Shown here: positions 35,360 through 43,920 of the stretch, one piece after another
Layout of the letters: each line of letters starts with the position of its first letter
How positions within the stretch are numbered: position 1 is the stretch's first letter
Assembly: GCA_963821705.1 (NCBI GenBank)
Contig: CAWGEV010000008.1
Span: 62,001 to 126,000 of the forward strand
DNA length: 64,000 nt
Source of the DNA: DASUPK01 sp963821705
Lineage (GTDB): Bacteria > Actinomycetota > Thermoleophilia > Solirubrobacterales > 70-9
Direction of reading: 5' to 3'
Translations under genes and position numbers: made by a program
The notes under the pieces: generated by a model
The model's database searches: none
What the model was told of the DNA's origin: nothing
The model's input: the letters and a program-made list of their open reading frames with translations, nothing else

Positions 35360-36397
35360 ATGAGGATGACTGTCTCGATTGCCGCGCTGGCGTCGCTGCT
35401 CGCGCTCGCGCTGCTCGGCCCTGCCGGGGCCAGTGCCAGCGTCGGCGCCGACCTGCGGGTGGTGGGGCCGACCGGCCAGATCGACGACCTGACCCAGTAC
35501 AGCGACACGACCACCATGCCGACCAGCCCGCAGGCCCAGTGCTTCGGCGCCGGCAGCGGCGGCTCCGGCCAGGGTGTGCCGGTCCAGGGGGCGAACGCCC
35601 TCGGGATCGTGGCGGAGGCCGCGAAGAGCCGGAGCGAGCTCAACCCGCTCCTGCTCACCGATACGTTCGTCTCGCAGGGCTTCGGCCTGGGCGTTTGCGG
35701 CATCGGCGGCCAGGTCGCCACCGGCTCGGCCTTCTGGTACACGAAGGTCGATCACACCGGCCTCCAGGTCGGCGGCTCCCAGTTCGCGATCCACGCGGGG
35801 CAGCAGGTTCTCTGGGACCTGGCGCCCAACTTTCCGCCCCCGCCGGAGCTGGTCCTGAACGTACCGTTCCGCGAGCCCGCAGGGACGCCGTTCCCGGTCC
35901 AGGTTCTCTCGTACGGGGATGACGGGGCCGCGACGCCCGCCGCCGGCGCCATGATCAGCGGCGGCAGCGGACCGGTGACGACGGACGGCTCGGGCAACGC
36001 GCAGGTCACCGTCGGCGGGTCGGGGGCGCATCAGCTCCAGGCGACGCTCGGCGCCGATATCCCCAGCGCGATGACCGCCGTCTGCTCGTTCGACCAGGGC
36101 ACGCAGTGCGCGGCGGCGCGCGGCAGGCTGATCGTCGGCTCGGACACCGCTGACGACATCACCGGCACCGCGGGCGATGACCAGATCAAGCCGCGGGCCG
36201 GCGACGACCTGGTCCGCGGGATGGCAGGCAACGACCGGATCGACGTCCGTGGCGGCGGCGCGGACCGTGTCAATTGTGGCGGCGGCACGGACGTCGTCAA
36301 GGCCGACAAGCGCGACAAGCTCGCGAAGAACTGCGAGCAGCGCATCCGCACCGGCAAGAAGCACAAGCACGGCAAGGGGAAGGGCAAGAAAGGGTGA
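35360..36397 (+). CDS. Secreted DUF4430 (transcobalamin C-terminal-like) protein with calcium-repeat tail
   Basis: The 345-residue protein has a signal peptide (cleavage near ASA-S). The DUF4430 module (about residues 30-165) shows NALGIVAEAAKS, GLGVCGIGGQ, FWYTKVDHTGLQVGGSQFAI and HAGQQVLWDL, the strand pattern of the beta domain of transcobalamin and intrinsic factor. An Ig-like segment follows, then RTX-type repeats (GTAGDDQIKPRAGDDLVRGMA) and a Lys-rich end. There is no lipobox or anchor, so it is released or wall-bound. It is the first gene behind the cobalamin riboswitch and overlaps the next gene by 4 bases. It probably binds cobalamin outside the cell; ligand binding is inferred. Confidence 0.85.
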   Translation: MRMTVSIAALASLLALALLGPAGASASVGADLRVVGPTGQIDDLTQYSDTTTMPTSPQAQCFGAGSGGSGQGVPVQGANALGIVAEAAKSRSELNPLLLTDTFVSQGFGLGVCGIGGQVATGSAFWYTKVDHTGLQVGGSQFAIHAGQQVLWDLAPNFPPPPELVLNVPFREPAGTPFPVQVLSYGDDGAATPAAGAMISGGSGPVTTDGSGNAQVTVGGSGAHQLQATLGADIPSAMTAVCSFDQGTQCAAARGRLIVGSDTADDITGTAGDDQIKPRAGDDLVRGMAGNDRIDVRGGGADRVNCGGGTDVVKADKRDKLAKNCEQRIRTGKKHKHGKGKGKKG

Positions 36398-37305
36398 TCC
36401 CCTACCGCATCCTGGCGGCCGGCCTGATGCTCTGCGCCTCGGCGGTCGCCGGCTGCGGGCTCGGGCCCGGCAAGGATGAGGGGGACGTCACCCTGACGGT
36501 CAGCCGCGACTACGGGTCCAAGGTGCTGCTCTCCAAGACGGACTCGATCCACCAGTCGGACACGGTCTTTCGCGTCCTCGATCGGAACGCGGACGTCACG
36601 ACCCGTTTCGGCGGCGGCTTCGTCCAGTCGATCGACGGCCTCGCGGGCACGCAGAGCGGGGGGCGGAGCAGTGACTGGTTCTTCTACGTGAACGGGATCG
36701 AGTCGCCGATCGGCTCCGCCCAGTTCGACCTCTCCGGCGGCGATCGGATCTGGTGGGACTACCGGGACTGGACCGCCGCGATGCGCGTGCCCGCGGTGGT
36801 CGGCTCGTGGCCCGAGCCGTTCGCGCACGGCTTCCGGGGGCAGCACTGGATCACATCGGTCGACTGCCGGGCGGCCGGCTCGGTCTGCGGGGCTGTCTCA
36901 CGGCATCTGGCAGCAGCCGGCGCGAAGGCGGCGCCCCGGGAGGCCATCAAGTCAGGGGCGATCAGGCTGGATGTGGGAACCTGGGATCAGATCCGACAGG
37001 AGCCGGAGGTCGGGCTGCTGGCTCAGGGACCGGATCGCAGCGGGGTCTTCGCGCGCTTCGTTGGCACCAGGAAGCCCCTGCTCGACCTGTTGAACGAGCG
37101 GGGCCAGCCCGCCGGAAGCATCGGCAAGGGCGGCGGGCTGATCGCAGCTCTCCGGGAGGGAGATGGGCCGCCAGTGTGGGTGGTCACCGGGACCGATGCG
37201 AAGGGCGTCGCGGCCGCGGCGAACCTGCTCGGGCCCGGCCTCCGCAACCGCTACGCGGTCGCCACCCAGCCCGGGGCGGGGGTGATCGGGGTGCCCGTAC
37301 AGTGA
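36394..37305 (+). CDS. DUF4430 lipoprotein (transcobalamin C-terminal-like)
   Basis: Starting at GTG 36394, the 303-residue protein carries a lipobox (SAVAGC), so it is lipid-anchored on the outer face of the membrane. The DUF4430 module occupies about residues 30-130 with VFRVLDRN, FVQSIDGLAG, DWFFYVNGIESPIGSAQFDL and GGDRIWWDYRDW. The last 170 residues (VPAVVGSWPEPFAHGF ... VGTRKPLLDLLNERGQ ... PVWVVTGTDAKGV) form a second domain that I do not recognise. It overlaps genes on both sides by 4 bases. It is probably the membrane-proximal cobalamin receptor of the ECF transporter. Confidence 0.87.
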   Translation: MIPYRILAAGLMLCASAVAGCGLGPGKDEGDVTLTVSRDYGSKVLLSKTDSIHQSDTVFRVLDRNADVTTRFGGGFVQSIDGLAGTQSGGRSSDWFFYVNGIESPIGSAQFDLSGGDRIWWDYRDWTAAMRVPAVVGSWPEPFAHGFRGQHWITSVDCRAAGSVCGAVSRHLAAAGAKAAPREAIKSGAIRLDVGTWDQIRQEPEVGLLAQGPDRSGVFARFVGTRKPLLDLLNERGQPAGSIGKGGGLIAALREGDGPPVWVVTGTDAKGVAAAANLLGPGLRNRYAVATQPGAGVIGVPVQ

Positions 37306-38213
37306 GATCACCTCTTGCCTATACACCCGGGCGAAGCCCCCTGCACCGGGCCTCCCCCGGGGCCGCGATCGCCTACCTCGGCGCCCTGGCGGCGGTCGGG
37401 TTCATCTACTCGAGCCCGCTCGTCCTGATCGCGGCGACAGCCGCGACGGCGCTGGCCGGATTCGCGGCGGGTGCGGGACGGGCGGTGCGGGCCTCGCTCA
37501 GGTTGGCGATCCCGCTGCTGATCTTCATGACACTGGTCAACGTCCTGGTGACGCACCGCGGCGACACGGTGCTCGTCCGGGGCTGGGACATGCCGGTTCT
37601 CGGCAACACCGACATCACCCTGGAGTCGCTCGCGGCCGGGGCCGCGATCGGGCTGCGGGTGGTCGCGGTCGTGCTGGCGTTCGCCGTCTACTCCGCGTGC
37701 GTGGACCCGGACCGGGTCCTGCGCGCGCTGCGTCCCGTCGCGAGGCGGTCGGCGATGACAGCCGGCCTCGTCACCCGCATGGTGCCTATGGCCGCCGCCG
37801 ACGGGGCACGGCTGCGTGAGGCGGCCGCGCTGCGGGGGCCCGGCGCCGAGCCAGTGGGGCGGCCGGCCATGGCCCGCAGGCTCGTGGAGGGCTCGCTCGA
37901 CCGTGCGGTCGACGTCGCCGCGACGCTCGAGCTCCGCGGCCACTCCCTCGGGGTGCGGCCGCAGCGGCGCCGTGACCGGTCGCGGGACGACCTGCCGCTG
38001 TACGCGACGGCCGCCGCGCTCCTCGCGGCGGCGATCTCAGCACGGGTGGCCGGGGCCGGCGCCTTCCAGACCTACCCGCGGATCGAGATGGGCCTCGCTC
38101 CCCTGACGCTGGCGCTTTGCGCCGTCCTGATCGCCCTGGCGGCGGTCCCTTTCGTGCGAGCACGCGCGTCAGCGCGACCCGTGAGATGGAGGAGGTGGCG
38201 CTCGCGTGGCTGA
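37302..38213 (+). CDS. ECF transporter transmembrane component (EcfT/CbiQ family)
   Basis: This 303-residue protein has about six transmembrane helices. The cytoplasmic coupling motifs characteristic of EcfT are present: the first in DGARLREAAALRGPG and the second near AATLELRGHSLG, both of the A-R-G type that dock on the ATPases. The GTG start at 37302 overlaps the lipoprotein stop (GTGA), and the end overlaps the ATPase gene by 8 bases. EcfT links the S component to the NBDs in energy-coupling-factor vitamin transporters. Confidence 0.9.
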   Translation: MRSPLAYTPGRSPLHRASPGAAIAYLGALAAVGFIYSSPLVLIAATAATALAGFAAGAGRAVRASLRLAIPLLIFMTLVNVLVTHRGDTVLVRGWDMPVLGNTDITLESLAAGAAIGLRVVAVVLAFAVYSACVDPDRVLRALRPVARRSAMTAGLVTRMVPMAAADGARLREAAALRGPGAEPVGRPAMARRLVEGSLDRAVDVAATLELRGHSLGVRPQRRRDRSRDDLPLYATAAALLAAAISARVAGAGAFQTYPRIEMGLAPLTLALCAVLIALAAVPFVRARASARPVRWRRWRSRG

Positions 38214-39843
38214 TGCGCTGCGGGCCTCCGGTCTCACGTACAGGTATCCCGGCGCGGCCGAGGATGCGCTGCGCGCGATCGACCTCCGGGTCGAGCCCGG
38301 CGAGTTCGTGGTGATTGCGGGCCGCTCCGGGTCCGGCAAGTCGACGCTCCTGCGCGCCGGCTGCGGGCTGGTGCCGCACTTCCACGGGGGCGAGATCGAC
38401 GGCGAGCTCGAGGTGGCCGGGCTGGACGTGAGGACCCACGGGCCGGCCGAGCTGGCGGAGGTGGTCGGCCTGGTCGCGCAGGAGCCGGAGACCCAGATCG
38501 TCAGCACGACGGTCCGGGCCGAGATCGAGCTGCCGCTCGAGCTGCGGGGCGTGTCGCCCGCGGCGCGGTCGCGCGCGGTCGAGGAGGTCGCCCTCGCTCT
38601 CGCCATCGACGGCTTGCTCGACCGCACCACGGACACGCTCTCGGGCGGCGAGCTCCAGCGCGTGGCGCTCGCCGCCGCCCTCGCGACCCGGCCCAAGCTG
38701 GTCCTACTCGACGAGCCGACCTCGCAGCTGGATCCGGTCGCCGGTGACGAGCTGATCTCGTTGCTGCGGCGGCTGAACGAGGAGTGGGGGGTGGCGGTGA
38801 TGCTCGGCGAGCACCGCCTGGAGCGCTGCCTGCCCGCGGCCGACCGCGTGCTGGCCCTCGAGAACGGGGCGGTCGCCTTCGACGGCTCGCCGACGGAGTT
38901 CCTCGCCTGGGCCCTCGGGTGCGACAGGGTCCTGACGACGCCCGGCGCGCGCCTCCTCGATGGCGCTGGCCTCGCGCCGGTGCCGAGCGTCAGGGAGGCG
39001 CGACGGGTGCTGGCCGGCCGCGGCGTCCAGCCGGCGCGCCCGGCACACCTCGAGGCCACCCGGCCGGATCCGGGGCGGCCCGCCGTCAGTCTCCGCGACC
39101 TCTGGGTGGAGCTGGGGGAGGGCGACGAGCGGACGGAGGCGCTCAGGGGCGTCGACCTCGCGCTGCGCCCCGGGGAGCGGGTCGCCCTGATGGGCAGCAA
39201 CGGGGCCGGCAAGAGCACGCTGCTGCGCGCCGCGGCCGGGCTCGTACGGCCCCAGCGCGGGCGAATCGACGCCGAGCGTGGGATCGCCCTGCTGCCGCAG
39301 CGCCCCGGTGACCTCTTCGTGCACGAGCGGGTCGGGGAGGAGCTTCGCGGGGATGCGGGCGGCGAGGCCCTGCGGCGCTTCGGCCTCGAGGGCATGACGG
39401 ACGTGGACCCGCGCGATCTCTCCGGCGGTGAGCGCCAGCGCCTCGCGCTGGCGATCGTTGTGGCGGGACGTGATACGGCCGACGGCGAGCTGCCCGGGGC
39501 GCTGCTGCTGGACGAGCCGACGCGCGGGATGGACAGGGCGCGGAAGGACGGGCTAGTCGACCTCGGACGCGAGCTGGCCGAGCGCGGGGCGGCGGTCGTG
39601 ATCGCCACCCACGACGTCGAGTTCGCGGCCACCTTCGCGGACCGGGTGATCCTCCTGGCGCGCGGCGAGGTGGCGGCCGACGGGACCGCGGAGGAGCTGC
39701 TCTCGGGAGGCTGGTACTTCTCGAGCGAAGTGGCGCGCATCCTGGAGGGGGCGGCGATCACGGTCGCGGACGGCGTCTCTGTCCTCCGGGGCGAGCTCGA
39801 GCGTTCCGGTGGCGCGGCGACGCCGGCCGGGGGTGGCTCGTGA
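38206..39843 (+). CDS. ECF transporter ATP-binding protein with two fused NBDs
   Basis: This 545-residue protein contains two complete ABC ATPase domains. NBD1 has Walker A GRSGSGKST (about 39-47), signature LSGGELQRVAL and Walker B LVLLDEPTSQLD. NBD2 has Walker A GSNGAGKST (about 330-338), signature LSGGERQRLAL (about 405) and Walker B LLLDEPTRGMD (about 434). The Q loops and switch histidines (GEHRL, ATHDV) are present. It is thus a single-chain EcfA-EcfA' equivalent. It starts at GTG 38206 inside the EcfT end and overlaps the S-component gene by 4 bases. Confidence 0.93.
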   Translation: MADALRASGLTYRYPGAAEDALRAIDLRVEPGEFVVIAGRSGSGKSTLLRAGCGLVPHFHGGEIDGELEVAGLDVRTHGPAELAEVVGLVAQEPETQIVSTTVRAEIELPLELRGVSPAARSRAVEEVALALAIDGLLDRTTDTLSGGELQRVALAAALATRPKLVLLDEPTSQLDPVAGDELISLLRRLNEEWGVAVMLGEHRLERCLPAADRVLALENGAVAFDGSPTEFLAWALGCDRVLTTPGARLLDGAGLAPVPSVREARRVLAGRGVQPARPAHLEATRPDPGRPAVSLRDLWVELGEGDERTEALRGVDLALRPGERVALMGSNGAGKSTLLRAAAGLVRPQRGRIDAERGIALLPQRPGDLFVHERVGEELRGDAGGEALRRFGLEGMTDVDPRDLSGGERQRLALAIVVAGRDTADGELPGALLLDEPTRGMDRARKDGLVDLGRELAERGAAVVIATHDVEFAATFADRVILLARGEVAADGTAEELLSGGWYFSSEVARILEGAAITVADGVSVLRGELERSGGAATPAGGGS

Positions 39844-41684
39844 GCTGGCAGGCCGGGGTGATGGCGATGCTGGGAATCACCCTCGTCGGCGGCTTCGCCT
39901 GGTATGAGCGCACCCGCCCGCCGTCCCAGGTCGTCGCCCTGGTGGCGGCGCTTGCCGCCATCTCGGTGGCGGGCCGGGTCGCCTTCTCCCCGATCCCCAA
40001 CGTCGTGCCGACGACGGACATCACGCTGATCGCGGGCTACGCGCTCGGACCGGCGCCTGGCTTCGCGGTGGGGGCGTTCTCAGGGCTGGTCTCCAACTTC
40101 TGGCTCGGTCAGGGTCCCTGGACTCCGTGGCAGATGGCCGGCTGGGGCCTAACCGGGGTCCTGGGCGCCGTCCTGGCTGTAGCGACCCGCAGGAGGGTCG
40201 GCCGCCTCGGCCTCGCCGCGGTCTGCGCCTTCGCGGGACTCGCCTACGGCGCATTGCTCGACTTCTCGCTGATGGTGACCTACGGCGGGGAGCAGTCGCT
40301 CGACCGGTTCCTGGCGCTCTCGGCTCGCGGCCTGCCCTTCAACATCGCCCACGCCGCCGGGAACGCGGCCCTGGCGCTGGTTGCCGGCCCGGCGATGGCG
40401 CGGATGCTGCTCCGCTACCGGCGGCGCTTCGAGTTCGCCTGGCGACGCCGAGCGCCCGCTGCGCGGGGCGTGGCGGCGGGGGCGGCCGGCCTCGTCCTCG
40501 CCCTGCTGGTTGCGACCCCGGCCGTGCTGGGAGGCGAGCGCGCGACGGCGTCGGGCGGCGGCTCGGCCGCGGCGGTCGCCTGGCTCCGGGGTGCCCAGAA
40601 CGGCGACGGCGGCTTCGGCTACGCCCGCGGGCAGGCGTCCAGCCCCGCGATGACGGGCTGGGCCGTCCTGGGCCTGGAGGCGGCGGGAGTCAATCCGCTC
40701 GACGTCGATCGCGGCGACGCCACTCCGATCACCTATCTGTCCGCGACCGCCGGCCAGATCAGCACGACCGGGGACATCGAGCGCACCATCCTGCTGCTCC
40801 GCGGCGCCGGCCTCAACCCACAGAATTTCCAGGGCCACGACCTGGTCAGCCGCCTCCTGGCGAGGCGCGGTTCCGATGGCTCCTGGGCTCAGCAGGTGAA
40901 CCCGACGGCGTTCGGCATCCTGGCCCTGAAGGCGGCCGGCGCATCCGGGGGCAACTCGCAGTCCGCGGCCTGGCTGCGCGACAGCCAGAATCAGGACGGG
41001 GGCTGGGGATTCGCGGCGAAGGCCGCCAGCGACCCGGACAGCACGGGTGCCGCCCTGCAGGCCCTGGCGGCCGCTGGGAGCGGCGCCGGGGTGCGGGGCG
41101 GCGTCAGCTATCTGCGCGGGGTGCAGCGCTCAGGAGGGGGATGGGCTCTGGCGAGCGGATCCGTCAACGCTCAATCCACCGCCTGGGCGGCCCAGGGACT
41201 GGTCGCCGCGGGGGTCTCTCCGGCCTCCGTACGAAGCGGCGGCGGCTCGGCTCTCAACTACCTCGGCTCGGTCCAGGCCGGGGACGGCCACTACCGGTAC
41301 TCGTCCTCGAGCGACCAGACGCCCGTCTGGGTCACCGGGCAGGCCCTGATGGCGGTCAACGGCGCGGCCTTCCCGCTGAACCCGGTGCCCCGCGCGGTCT
41401 CGAACGCCGGTGGAGCCGCCGCGGCAGGTGCGACCGCGGGGACGGCCGGCGCCGCCACGGGCGGCGCCGTCAAGGCGAAGTCGGCCCGCAAGTCCACGAC
41501 GACGGCGCAGGCGCCGACCGACACGGCGGCCACACCCGTCCCGTTCGCCCCCGCCTCCTCGACACGGGGAGGTGGCGGCGGGGGCGGCGGCATCCCGGGC
41601 TGGCTGGTGGCATTGGGCTTGATCGCCCTGGGCGGGACAGCCGTCTGGGGCGGCTGGGTCCTCTACAAGCGGCGCCTCCCCTGA
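39840..41684 (+). CDS. ECF S component fused to an extracytoplasmic prenyltransferase/cyclase-type alpha-toroid
   Basis: This 614-residue fusion has three parts. Residues 1-205 are a six-helix ECF S component (ITLIAGYALGPAPGFAVGAF, NFWLGQGPWTPWQMAGWG, LPFNIAHAAGNAAL). A further helix at about 215-235 leads outside. Residues 240-525 contain five or six prenyltransferase/squalene-cyclase-type repeats (WLRGAQNGDGGFGYA near 246, WLRDSQNQDGGWGFA near 376, YLRGVQRSGGGWALA near 422, YLGSVQAGDGHYRY near 472). A low-complexity Ala/Thr/Gly linker, a C-terminal helix (about 583-605) and a basic tail finish it. The toroid is the fold of the alpha domain of transcobalamin. Under the cobalamin riboswitch, a B12 substrate is the best inference. 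Confidence 0.88.
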   Translation: MSWQAGVMAMLGITLVGGFAWYERTRPPSQVVALVAALAAISVAGRVAFSPIPNVVPTTDITLIAGYALGPAPGFAVGAFSGLVSNFWLGQGPWTPWQMAGWGLTGVLGAVLAVATRRRVGRLGLAAVCAFAGLAYGALLDFSLMVTYGGEQSLDRFLALSARGLPFNIAHAAGNAALALVAGPAMARMLLRYRRRFEFAWRRRAPAARGVAAGAAGLVLALLVATPAVLGGERATASGGGSAAAVAWLRGAQNGDGGFGYARGQASSPAMTGWAVLGLEAAGVNPLDVDRGDATPITYLSATAGQISTTGDIERTILLLRGAGLNPQNFQGHDLVSRLLARRGSDGSWAQQVNPTAFGILALKAAGASGGNSQSAAWLRDSQNQDGGWGFAAKAASDPDSTGAALQALAAAGSGAGVRGGVSYLRGVQRSGGGWALASGSVNAQSTAWAAQGLVAAGVSPASVRSGGGSALNYLGSVQAGDGHYRYSSSSDQTPVWVTGQALMAVNGAAFPLNPVPRAVSNAGGAAAAGATAGTAGAATGGAVKAKSARKSTTTAQAPTDTAATPVPFAPASSTRGGGGGGGGIPGWLVALGLIALGGTAVWGGWVLYKRRLP

Positions 41685-41708
41685 ACCCGGCTCGACTACG
41701 TTTCGGTT

Positions 41709-42218
41709 ATGGAAGTCGAGGAGGCGATCCGCACCCGCCGCACCCACAAGGCCTACCGGCCGGAGCCGGTCGACCGGACCGTGCTCGAGGAGATCCTCGA
41801 CCTCTCGCGCTGGGCTCCGAACCACAACCTCACCAATCCCTGGCGGTTCCGGGTGGTCGGCTCGCTGGCGCTCGAGCGGCTGAAGGAGGCGGTGGGTCCC
41901 GAGTCGGCCTCCAAGCTCGACCGCGCCCCGACGCTGGTCGTGTGCTCCTGCGTGCTCACCGGTGATCCGATCCAGGACGAGGAGGACCTGCACGCCGCCG
42001 CGGTCGCCGCGTACATCGTCCTGCTGGCGGCCCACGGCCGCGGCCTGGCCGGCTACTGGCGCACGCCGGAGGTGCTCCGCACGCCGGAGGGGCGGGCAGC
42101 GGTCGGCCTGCCCGACGATGAGCGTTTCGTGGGACTGCTGCATGTCGGCACGCCTGTGCAGGAACAGAAGCCGCCGGAGCGGCTGCCCGCCGACCGGGTC
42201 GTCGAGTTCCTCGAATGA
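41709..42218 (+). CDS. Nitroreductase family FMN oxidoreductase (YdjA-like)
   Basis: The 169-residue protein starts MEVEEAIRTRRTHKAYRPEP, with the FMN phosphate-binding arginines of nitroreductases, followed by LDLSRWAPNHNLTNPWRF, typical of the short YdjA-type branch. The centre contains HAAAVAAYIVLLAAHGRGL, and the C-terminus binds flavin through the GLLHVGTP segment. It begins 24 bases after the S-component gene and overlaps glpD by 4 bases, so it may be read from the cobalamin-controlled transcript. The BluB branch, which makes dimethylbenzimidazole, is not supported by sequence. Substrate unknown. Confidence 0.88.
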   Translation: MEVEEAIRTRRTHKAYRPEPVDRTVLEEILDLSRWAPNHNLTNPWRFRVVGSLALERLKEAVGPESASKLDRAPTLVVCSCVLTGDPIQDEEDLHAAAVAAYIVLLAAHGRGLAGYWRTPEVLRTPEGRAAVGLPDDERFVGLLHVGTPVQEQKPPERLPADRVVEFLE

Positions 42219-43891
42219 TTTCCCGCGACCAGGCGCTGGCTGCGATGCAGGACGACCGCTTCGACATCGTGGTGGTCGGCGGCGGGATCACGGGCGCCGG
42301 GGTGGCGCTCGATGCCGCCTCGCGCGGCTACTCCGTCGCCCTCGTCGAGCGCGACGACTTCGGCAAGGGGACGTCGAGCCGCTCCTCGAAGATGGTCCAC
42401 GGCGGCCTTCGCTACCTGCAGAACTTCGACCTCGGCCTGGTCCGCGAGGCCCTGCTCGAGCGCCAGCTGCTCGTTCAGCTGGCGCCTCATCTCGTCTATC
42501 CGACCCCCTTCCTGGTCCCCGCGGTGGGCGGCGAGCGGCGCAACCGGGCGATCGGCATCGGCCTGAACATGTACGACGTGATGGCGACCTCCCGCATCGG
42601 CCGCGGTCGCAGCCAGCGCAGCGAGCACGGGGAGGAGGCCGACTACTGGTCCCCCGACCGCCACCGTACGATCTCCGGCGAGGAGGCCGCGGAGCTGGTC
42701 CCCGCCCTCGCCCCGCTCGACCCGAGCTCCGCCTACCTCTTCTACGACTGTCAGACCGACGACGTCCGGCTCGTCCTCACGGTCCTGGGCGAGGCCGAGC
42801 GGTTCGGCGCCGTGGTCGTGAACGGAGCCGAGGTCACCGAGGTTCTCGACGAGGACGGCAGAGCGGACGGCGTCGCCTTCACGGAGGCGGAGTCGGGGGA
42901 GCGGATCGAGGTTCGCGCCGCCAACGTCGTCAACGCGACGGGCGTCTGGGCCGATCGGATCCGTCCCGACGAGCTGCTCACCGAGGAGGAGATCCCCCGG
43001 ATCCGGCCGAGCCGCGGGACGCACGTGACGCTCTCGACCGACGATCTCGACATCGGTACCGCTGCCTGCATCGTGCCCGCGGGGAGCGACCGCACGATCT
43101 TCGCCCTGCCCTGGTACGGGCGGGTGCTCGCCGGCACGACCGACAACGACTACGAGGGCGACATCGACGCCGTCCCGCCGAGCGGCGGCGACGTCACCTA
43201 CATCCTCGACGCGCTCAACTCCTATTTCGACACCAGCTTCGGTCCCGGCGACCTGACCGGCGCCTACGCCGGCGTCCGGCCGCTGATCTCCAGCGGTGAC
43301 CCCAAGAAGTCCGTGGACATCTCGCGCAAGGCGGAGCTGTACGAGACCTCGTCCGGCATGCTGACGATCACCGGGGGCAAGCTCACCACCTTCCGACGGA
43401 TGGCGGCACAGGTCGTCGACCGGATCACGGAGCGGGACGGCCGGGAGGCGGAGTGCCGGACCGACGACATCCCGCTGGGCATGGCGGCCCGGGAGGGGGA
43501 TCTCGAGACGGGCGTCGATCTCCCGGACGGAGCCACCGATCAGCTCGCCTTCCGCTACGGGCACGCCGCCCGCAGCGTCCTCGACCTCTGCGAGGAGCGA
43601 TCCGAGCTCGCCGCGCCGATCGTCCCCGGCCATCCGGACCTGATGGCGGAGGTCGTGATCGCCGCGCGCCGCGAGCAGGCCCGCTCGGTCGCGGACGTCC
43701 TGCTCCGTCGCACCCGGCTCGGACTGGTCGCCGCGCCGGAGCTGCGGGACCGGGAGCGGGTCGAGGCGGTGGCCGGGACGCTCGGGGTGGAGCTGGGCTG
43801 GAGCGGATCGCGCATTTCGGCCGAGGTCGACGCCTGGTCGGAGGTCTCCGGCGCCGAGGGACTCGACCCGGCACGCGCGCTCGCGAAGTAG
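42215..43891 (+). CDS. glpD: Aerobic glycerol-3-phosphate dehydrogenase
   Basis: The 558-residue flavoprotein has the N-terminal FAD motif VVVGGGITGAGVALDAASRG, the GlpD signature GKGTSSRSSKMVHGGLRYLQ, substrate-binding AGVRPLIS and the C-terminal domain with YGHAARSVLDLC and ARREQARSVADVLLRRTRLG. It oxidises sn-glycerol-3-phosphate to dihydroxyacetone phosphate and feeds electrons to quinones at the membrane. Its ATG overlaps the nitroreductase stop. No glpK or glpF is nearby. Confidence 0.95.
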   Translation: MISRDQALAAMQDDRFDIVVVGGGITGAGVALDAASRGYSVALVERDDFGKGTSSRSSKMVHGGLRYLQNFDLGLVREALLERQLLVQLAPHLVYPTPFLVPAVGGERRNRAIGIGLNMYDVMATSRIGRGRSQRSEHGEEADYWSPDRHRTISGEEAAELVPALAPLDPSSAYLFYDCQTDDVRLVLTVLGEAERFGAVVVNGAEVTEVLDEDGRADGVAFTEAESGERIEVRAANVVNATGVWADRIRPDELLTEEEIPRIRPSRGTHVTLSTDDLDIGTAACIVPAGSDRTIFALPWYGRVLAGTTDNDYEGDIDAVPPSGGDVTYILDALNSYFDTSFGPGDLTGAYAGVRPLISSGDPKKSVDISRKAELYETSSGMLTITGGKLTTFRRMAAQVVDRITERDGREAECRTDDIPLGMAAREGDLETGVDLPDGATDQLAFRYGHAARSVLDLCEERSELAAPIVPGHPDLMAEVVIAARREQARSVADVLLRRTRLGLVAAPELRDRERVEAVAGTLGVELGWSGSRISAEVDAWSEVSGAEGLDPARALAK

Positions 43892-43920
43892 CAGGCGGTC
43901 GGCTGATCGCTGCGACTAGC

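Noticed and set aside
39840..41684. Terpene or squalene cyclase, or prenyltransferase beta subunit
   Set aside because: The repeats resemble these enzymes, but the N-terminal S component, the extracytoplasmic topology and the lack of a visible DxDD or zinc motif argue for a binding toroid.
41709..42218. Nitroreductase as BluB, the dimethylbenzimidazole synthase, which would fit a cobalamin operon
   Set aside because: The sequence has the WAPNHNLTNPW pattern of YdjA-like enzymes and lacks the BluB-type N-terminus, so I keep only the family call.
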